This document shows, one piece after another, positions 60,041-64,000 of a DNA stretch of 64,000 nucleotides (positions are counted from its first letter, which is position 1; each line of letters starts with the position of its first letter). The translations under genes were made by a program, and so were the position numbers. The notes below the pieces were generated by a model, which made no database searches, was not told where the DNA came from, and saw only the letters and a list, made by a program, of their open reading frames with translations. The stretch spans positions 62,001-126,000 of the forward strand of contig CAZGOY010000003.1 of the NCBI GenBank assembly GCA_964527565.1, given 5' to 3'. Origin of the DNA: JAGXQV01 sp964527565. GTDB taxonomy: Bacteria; Pseudomonadota; Gammaproteobacteria; Burkholderiales; Sulfuricellaceae.

Positions 60041-60472
60041 ATGACGATGAAACTGGCCGCATGGTTGTGCGGCATTTCGCTGTACCTGGCGGCGGGCATG
60101 GCCCCGGCGCACGATCACGACCATGAGCACGGCGGCGATGCCCCGGCGCAACTGGCTTTGAACAACGGGAAAAAATGGCCGACCGATGACGCCCTGCGCG
60201 CGGGCATGGGCCGCATCCGCGACGCCGCCGGACAGGAGGCGCAGTTTGCCCCGGCGGAACTGGCAAAGCGGATCGATGGCGAGATCGCCATGCTGGTGCA
60301 AAATTGCAAGCTGGACAAGGAAACCGACGCCATGCTGCACCTGGTGCTGGCCGACCTGATCGCCGGCGCGGAAATCCTGCGCGAGCGCCCGCTGGCGCGG
60401 CGCGAAGCCATGGAGCGGATCACGCGCGGCTTGCAAGGTTACGGCACTTATTTCGAACACCCCGGCTGGTAG
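60041..60472 (+). CDS. Periplasmic His-rich protein of unknown function
   Basis: 143 residues. Signal peptide MTMKLAAWLCGISLYLAAGM with cleavage near APA, then a metal-binding-like HDHDHEHGG. The mature part has LNNGKKWPTDDALRAGMGRI, a KLDKETDAMLHLVLADLIAG helix and YFEHPGW at the end. It belongs to a widespread but undescribed proteobacterial family with the same start and end motifs. GAAGGAA upstream supports this start. A TATAAT at 60002-60007 may be its -10 element. Confidence 0.7.
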   Translation: MTMKLAAWLCGISLYLAAGMAPAHDHDHEHGGDAPAQLALNNGKKWPTDDALRAGMGRIRDAAGQEAQFAPAELAKRIDGEIAMLVQNCKLDKETDAMLHLVLADLIAGAEILRERPLARREAMERITRGLQGYGTYFEHPGW

Positions 60473-60529
60473 CCCTTATTCGCTGGCCCGCCTTCTGGCA
60501 CAATGGGCGCTTTTTTCAAGGAGAGCCTC

Positions 60530-60874
60530 ATGGCGGAAATCACCACATCCAGCGGTCTGCTTTACGAAGACATCCGCGAGGGCGAAGGCGCCGTTGCTGC
60601 CGCAGGACAACGCGTTTCGGTGCACTACACCGGCTGGCTGACCAACGGCACCAAGTTCGATTCGAGCAAGGATCGTAATGACCCGTTCGACTTTCCCCTG
60701 GGCGGCGGGCGCGTAATCCGCGGCTGGGACGAGGGTGTTGCGGGCATGAAGGTGGGCGGCGTGCGCAAGCTCACCATTCCCGCCGAACTGGGCTATGGTT
60801 CGCGCGGCGCGGGCGGGGTGATTCCGCCGAATGCCACGCTGGTGTTTGAAGTCGAACTGCTGGAAATCCTCTGA
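60530..60874 (+). CDS. FKBP-type peptidyl-prolyl cis-trans isomerase
   Basis: 114 residues, a single cytoplasmic FKBP domain: RVSVHYTGWLTNGTKFDSSK, FDFPLGGGRVIRGWDEGVAG and LTIPAELGYGSRGAGGVIPP contain the usual active-site residues. AAGGAGAG lies 6 bases before the ATG at 60530. The stop codon forms the first base of a MITE-like element. Confidence 0.95.
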   Translation: MAEITTSSGLLYEDIREGEGAVAAAGQRVSVHYTGWLTNGTKFDSSKDRNDPFDFPLGGGRVIRGWDEGVAGMKVGGVRKLTIPAELGYGSRGAGGVIPPNATLVFEVELLEIL

Positions 60875-61016
60875 GAGCCTGTGAATAAATCTACTGCGCG
60901 TCCCGATTGCGGCGTTGCCCGGTGCTCGCTCCTCGCCTATCCATCCGATATGTCTCGTCGCTGCGCGCCGGGCGCCTTGCACTCGGGCCGCTCGCTACGA
61001 TTTCTTCACAGGCTCT
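60874..61016. repeat. MITE-like element between FKBP gene and rluF
   Basis: 143 bp with terminal inverted repeats AGAGCCTGTGAATAAATC and, inverted, AGAGCCTGTGAAGAAATC (one mismatch). GC-rich interior without an ORF of its own. It abuts the FKBP stop on one side and ends 3 bases before the rluF-type GTG start on the other. Confidence 0.88.
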
Positions 61017-61019
61017 GCC

Positions 61020-61754
61020 GTGGCTGAACCCGTCCGCCTTTCCAAGCTGATGTCCGAGCGCGGCCTGTGCTCGCGCCGCGAGGCGGACGTGTATATCGAA
61101 CGCGGCTGGGTGAAGGTGGATGGCGTGGTGATCGACGTGCTGGGGGCGAAGGCCGACCCGGCGCAAACCATCACCCTCGACAAGGCGGCGCGCGACGACC
61201 AGACGCGCCAGGTCACCATTCTGCTCAACAAGCCGGTCGGCTACGTTTCCGGCCAGCCGGAAAAGGGCTACCAGGCGGCGGTGGTGCTGGTGACGCGCGA
61301 AAACCGTTTTCCCGGCGACCGCGCCGCGCAACACTTTCACCCCGGCCAGCTGCGCGGGCTGGCGCCCGCCGGACGGCTCGATATCGATTCGCAGGGCCTG
61401 CTGGTCTTCACCCAGGATGGCCGCGTGGCCAAACGCCTGATCGGCGCCGATTCGGAAGTCGAGAAGGAATACCTGGTGCGGGTGGCGGGCAGCCTGGATG
61501 AAAAGGGCCTGGCGCTGCTCAACCACGGCCTCTCCCTCGACGGCGCGCGTCTGAAGCCGGCCAGGGTGACATGGCAAAACCGCGACCAGTTGCGCTTCAT
61601 TCTCAAGGAAGGCAAAAAACGTCAGATCCGCCGCATGTGCGAACTGGTCGGTCTCAAGGTGCTGGGGCTGAAACGGGTGCGTATCGGCCAGGTAATGCTC
61701 GGCGACCTGCCGGAAGGACAGTGGCGTTACCTGCGCGAGGACGAGCGTTTCTGA
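61020..61754 (+). CDS. rluF: RluF-type 23S rRNA/tRNA pseudouridine synthase
   Basis: 244 residues from a GTG: VAEPVRLSKLMSERGLCSRR, the S4 RNA-binding domain, then the RsuA/RluB/E/F catalytic domain with the Asp in AGRLDIDSQGLLVFTQDG and KEGKKRQIRRMCELVGL. The family closest in pattern is RluF. The frame continues upstream through the MITE to 60915, so an N-terminal fusion is possible. No ribosome-binding site is visible because the MITE ends 3 bases before the GTG. Confidence 0.85.
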   Translation: MAEPVRLSKLMSERGLCSRREADVYIERGWVKVDGVVIDVLGAKADPAQTITLDKAARDDQTRQVTILLNKPVGYVSGQPEKGYQAAVVLVTRENRFPGDRAAQHFHPGQLRGLAPAGRLDIDSQGLLVFTQDGRVAKRLIGADSEVEKEYLVRVAGSLDEKGLALLNHGLSLDGARLKPARVTWQNRDQLRFILKEGKKRQIRRMCELVGLKVLGLKRVRIGQVMLGDLPEGQWRYLREDERF

Positions 61755-61806
61755 ACAGGCAACAATGGATAATTCCGTTACGGACAATTCAGTTATAGTT
61801 TGCACC

Positions 61807-62472
61807 ATGTTATCCCGCACCCCCGAACCCGACCTGATGAATGGCGCGCAACAGGCGCAGGCTTACGCCGACGCCGATTTCAGCGCGCCGCACGACGCTT
61901 TCGTCGCGCATTTCCGGCGCCTGTTTCCGGGCTTTTCCAGCGGGCACCTGCTCGACCTGGGCTGCGGTCCGGCGGATGTCACCCTGCGCTTTGCCCGCGC
62001 CTTGCCGGATGCGCGCCTGACCGGGGTGGACGGCGCCGACGCCATGCTGGAACTCGGGCGCGCCGCCATGACCCGGCTCGGCCTGGCGCAGCGCGTGACG
62101 CTGGAAAGACGCTATCTCCCCGATGCCGCGCTGCCCCGTGCCGCTTTCGACGCCGTGGTCAGCAACAGCCTGCTGCACCATCTCAATGATCCCGCCGTGC
62201 TGTGGCAGACCATCCGCCACGCCGCCCGCCCCGGCGCCCCGGTGGCGATCATGGACCTGATGCGGCCCGCCTCGCTCGACGAAGCGCGGGCCTTGACCGC
62301 GCTTTATGCCGCCGACGCGCCGGAAGTGCTGCGCCACGATTTTCATCATTCCCTGCTGGCCGCCTATCGCCCGCAGGAAGTGCGCGCGCAACTGGATGCC
62401 GCCGGGCTGGGCGGCTTCAGCGTGGCGGCGGTCAGCGACCGCCATCTGTTGATCTGGGGAACCTGCCCATGA
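61807..62472 (+). CDS. Class I SAM-dependent methyltransferase
   Basis: 221 residues from MLSRTPEPDLMNGAQQAQAY; an in-frame ATG at 61765 would add 14 residues without family similarity. SAM motif I HLLDLGCGPADVTL, Asp in LTGVDGADAMLEL and post-motif FDAVVSNSLLHHL are intact. Substrate unknown. It overlaps the CoA-binding gene by 4 bases. Confidence 0.85.
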   Translation: MLSRTPEPDLMNGAQQAQAYADADFSAPHDAFVAHFRRLFPGFSSGHLLDLGCGPADVTLRFARALPDARLTGVDGADAMLELGRAAMTRLGLAQRVTLERRYLPDAALPRAAFDAVVSNSLLHHLNDPAVLWQTIRHAARPGAPVAIMDLMRPASLDEARALTALYAADAPEVLRHDFHHSLLAAYRPQEVRAQLDAAGLGGFSVAAVSDRHLLIWGTCP

Positions 62473-62885
62473 GCTTTGCCAATCCACCCGCCGAGGAAAT
62501 CCGCGCCCTGCTCGGTCGCGTCAAGACCATTGCCGTGGTCGGCCTCTCGCCCAAGCCCGAGCGCCCCAGCCATGGCGTCGCCAAAGCCTTGCAAGGCTTC
62601 GGCTACCGCATCGTCCCGGTGCGTCCGGCCAGCGCCGAAGTGCTGGGCGAGAAAGCCTACGCGGTGCTTCGCGACGTGCCGCCGCCCATCGACCTGGTCG
62701 ATGTTTTTCGTGCCGCCGAACATCTCGACGCCCTGGTCGACGACTGTCTCGCGTTGGGCATTCCCGCCATCTGGATACAGGAAGGCATCGTCAACGAAGC
62801 GGCGGCGCAGCGCGCGCGCGACGCGGGCATGACGGTGGTGATGGATCGTTGCATCTACAAGGACTACATGGCGCTATGCGGCTGA
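62469..62885 (+). CDS. CoA-binding (Rossmann) domain protein
   Basis: 138-residue YccU-like CoA-binding protein: KTIAVVGLSPKPERPSHGVA, DLVDVFRAAEHLDALVDDCL, IPAIWIQEGIVNEAAAQRAR and VVMDRCIYKDYMAL. A complete stand-alone CoA_binding_2 domain. Ten bases overlap with dapF. Confidence 0.9.
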   Translation: MSFANPPAEEIRALLGRVKTIAVVGLSPKPERPSHGVAKALQGFGYRIVPVRPASAEVLGEKAYAVLRDVPPPIDLVDVFRAAEHLDALVDDCLALGIPAIWIQEGIVNEAAAQRARDAGMTVVMDRCIYKDYMALCG

Positions 62886-63715
62886 AATTCACCAAAATGC
62901 ACGGCCTCGGCAACGATTTCGTGGTGTTCGACGCGATTTCCCAGCCCCTGGCACTCACGCCCGGCCAGTTGCGCTTCATCGCCGACCGCCATTTCGGGAT
63001 CGGTTGCGACCAGATTCTGCTGGTGGAAGCCGCGACGCGCGGCGACGCCGATTTCCGTTACCGCATCTTCAACGCGGACGGCGGCGAAGTCGAGCAATGC
63101 GGCAATGGAGCGCGCTGTTTTGTGCGCTTCGTGCACGACAAGGGGCTGACCGCCAAACGCGAAATCCGCGTGGAAACCGCCGGCGGGATCATCGTGCCGC
63201 GCCTGGAGGAAAACGGCGACGTCACCGTCGATATGGGCGCACCGCGCTTCGAACCGGCGCAGATCCCCTTCCTCGCCGAACAGCGCGCCCTCACCTATGC
63301 GCTGGAACTTTCCGGCAAGACGCTGGAAATCAGCGCCGTATCGATGGGGAACCCGCATGCGGTGTTGCTGGTCGATGACGTGGACGCCTGGCCGGTTGAA
63401 ACGGATGGCCCGCAGATCGAGCGGCACCCGCGCTTTCCGGCGCGCGTCAACGCCGGTTTCATGCAGGTGCGGGATCGTCACGCCATCAAACTGCGCGTTT
63501 TCGAGCGCGGCGCGGGGGAAACCCTGGCCTGCGGCACCGGCGCCTGCGCGGCGGCGGTGGCGGGCATCGCGCGCGGCCTGCTCGACAGTCCGGTGCGCGT
63601 CGCCACCCGCGGCGGCGAGCTGTCCATCGCCTGGGCGGGAGAAGACCGGCCCGTGCTGATGAGCGGCCCGGCAGTGGCGGTGTTCGACGGGGAAATGGAA
63701 CTACCTGTGTTCTGA
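62876..63715 (+). CDS. dapF: Diaminopimelate epimerase
   Basis: 279 residues. Converts LL- to meso-diaminopimelate for lysine and peptidoglycan synthesis. Starts MRLKFTKMHGLGNDFVVFDA. Both catalytic cysteines are present, in EQCGNGARCF and TLACGTGACAAAV. Full length. The last gene of the short plus-strand operon with the methyltransferase and CoA-binding genes. Confidence 0.98.
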   Translation: MRLKFTKMHGLGNDFVVFDAISQPLALTPGQLRFIADRHFGIGCDQILLVEAATRGDADFRYRIFNADGGEVEQCGNGARCFVRFVHDKGLTAKREIRVETAGGIIVPRLEENGDVTVDMGAPRFEPAQIPFLAEQRALTYALELSGKTLEISAVSMGNPHAVLLVDDVDAWPVETDGPQIERHPRFPARVNAGFMQVRDRHAIKLRVFERGAGETLACGTGACAAAVAGIARGLLDSPVRVATRGGELSIAWAGEDRPVLMSGPAVAVFDGEMELPVF

Positions 63716-63871
63716 AAATTGCGATGCTTCGGTTGAGCGAAGCGTTGACAGGGGAAACCGATGGTTTATGCAGCCAATTCCCGCAACGCTTCCGGATGCT
63801 GTTAGCTATTTATTACCATCCTAATTAGAATTTCAACATCCTGCTAACTACTCAGTTCCAAAAGCGCCGAA

Positions 63872-64000
63872 ATGTCCGCCAAACCCCAGCCGCAACAGAA
63901 TCATCTTCTGGCAGCCTTGTCGCCAGAAGTTCAAGGCCGTTTGTTTCCTTACATGGAGCTGGTGCCGCTGCCGTTGCGCGCGCTCCTGTATGAATCCCGG
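63872..64000 (+). CDS. Crp/Fnr-family transcriptional regulator, N-terminal part
   Basis: 43 codons before the window end: MSAKPQPQQNHLLAALSPEV, then RLFPYMELVPLPLRALLYES. The pattern QNHLLAALxPxxxxRLxPxMELVxxPLxxxLYE is typical of the N-terminal cNMP-like domain of betaproteobacterial Crp/Fnr regulators. The DNA-binding part lies outside, so the signal and target cannot be judged. Confidence 0.75.
   Translation, partial: MSAKPQPQQNHLLAALSPEVQGRLFPYMELVPLPLRALLYESR

Overview
The window is GC-rich, gene-dense bacterial chromosome. Gene order and content point to a betaproteobacterium, most likely of the Nitrosomonadales/Sulfuricella-Gallionella type; this is inference, because no rRNA is present. 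Supporting signs are ubiK-yifB, gatCAB divergent from mreBCD-mrdAB-rlpA, the ubiU-ubiV pair of O2-independent ubiquinone synthesis, a cytochrome-c-dependent nitric oxide reductase cluster (norCB, norEF), a Nudix-ThiE fusion and a CbbR-like LysR regulator. I found no tRNA, rRNA, CRISPR array, prophage or intact insertion sequence.

Layout. 1-12.8 kb: ubiK, yifB, a gatCAB operon interrupted by a Uma2-family gene, then the rod-shape elongasome operon mreBCD-mrdA-rodA-rlpA. 12.8-19 kb: a variable stretch with four toxin-antitoxin (TA) modules, two type IV prepilin-like genes, a transposase remnant, a deleted Rpn-like nuclease and a second Uma2 gene. 19.2-28.8 kb: an anaerobic/nitrogen-oxide region (TIGR01212 radical SAM, ubiU, ubiV, a TauD-like dioxygenase, hemerythrin, DUF2249, norCB, norEF) with a perfect FNR/DNR-type palindrome upstream of norC. 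28.8-35.9 kb: a GspE/PilB-type ATPase, a MFS transporter, gluQ and four more TA modules. 35.9-46 kb: a co-directional locus (solute-binding protein, SDF symporter, Asp/Glu racemase, second SDF symporter, ParA-like ATPase, DUF697 protein, three tandem AidA/PixA-like paralogues, GNAT) interrupted by a 2.3-kb island of ccdAB, parDE and small ORFs. 46-64 kb: a PilZ-like protein, LysR, MBL hydrolase, Nudix-ThiE, a solitary menD, a DUF4258/MqsA-like pair, glmU-glmS, two zinc-ribbon proteins, FKBP, an RluF-type pseudouridine synthase, a methyltransferase, dapF and the start of a Crp/Fnr regulator.

The most striking features are structural. Eleven TA loci plus a truncated antitoxin lie in about 41 kb. 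Three of the TA segments sit directly behind the 3' end of a gene, and sequence from that 3' end is repeated at their far side: 57-bp copies of a vapC tail around a ParDE-like pair, 85/83-bp copies of the DUF697 gene tail around the ccdAB-parDE island, and 26-bp copies of the gluQ end around hicAB/relE-xre. The second duplication shows that the three AidA-like genes originally followed the DUF697 gene, so the transporter/racemase/ParA genes and the paralogue cluster were probably one locus.

Several families of small palindromic elements are scattered through the window. One is REPIN/MITE-like (three copies); one copy is inserted in frame in the signal peptide of rlpA. Two GGGGTCAGGTCTTGA hairpins lie around the TA genes. 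Two single MITE-like elements abut glmU and rluF.
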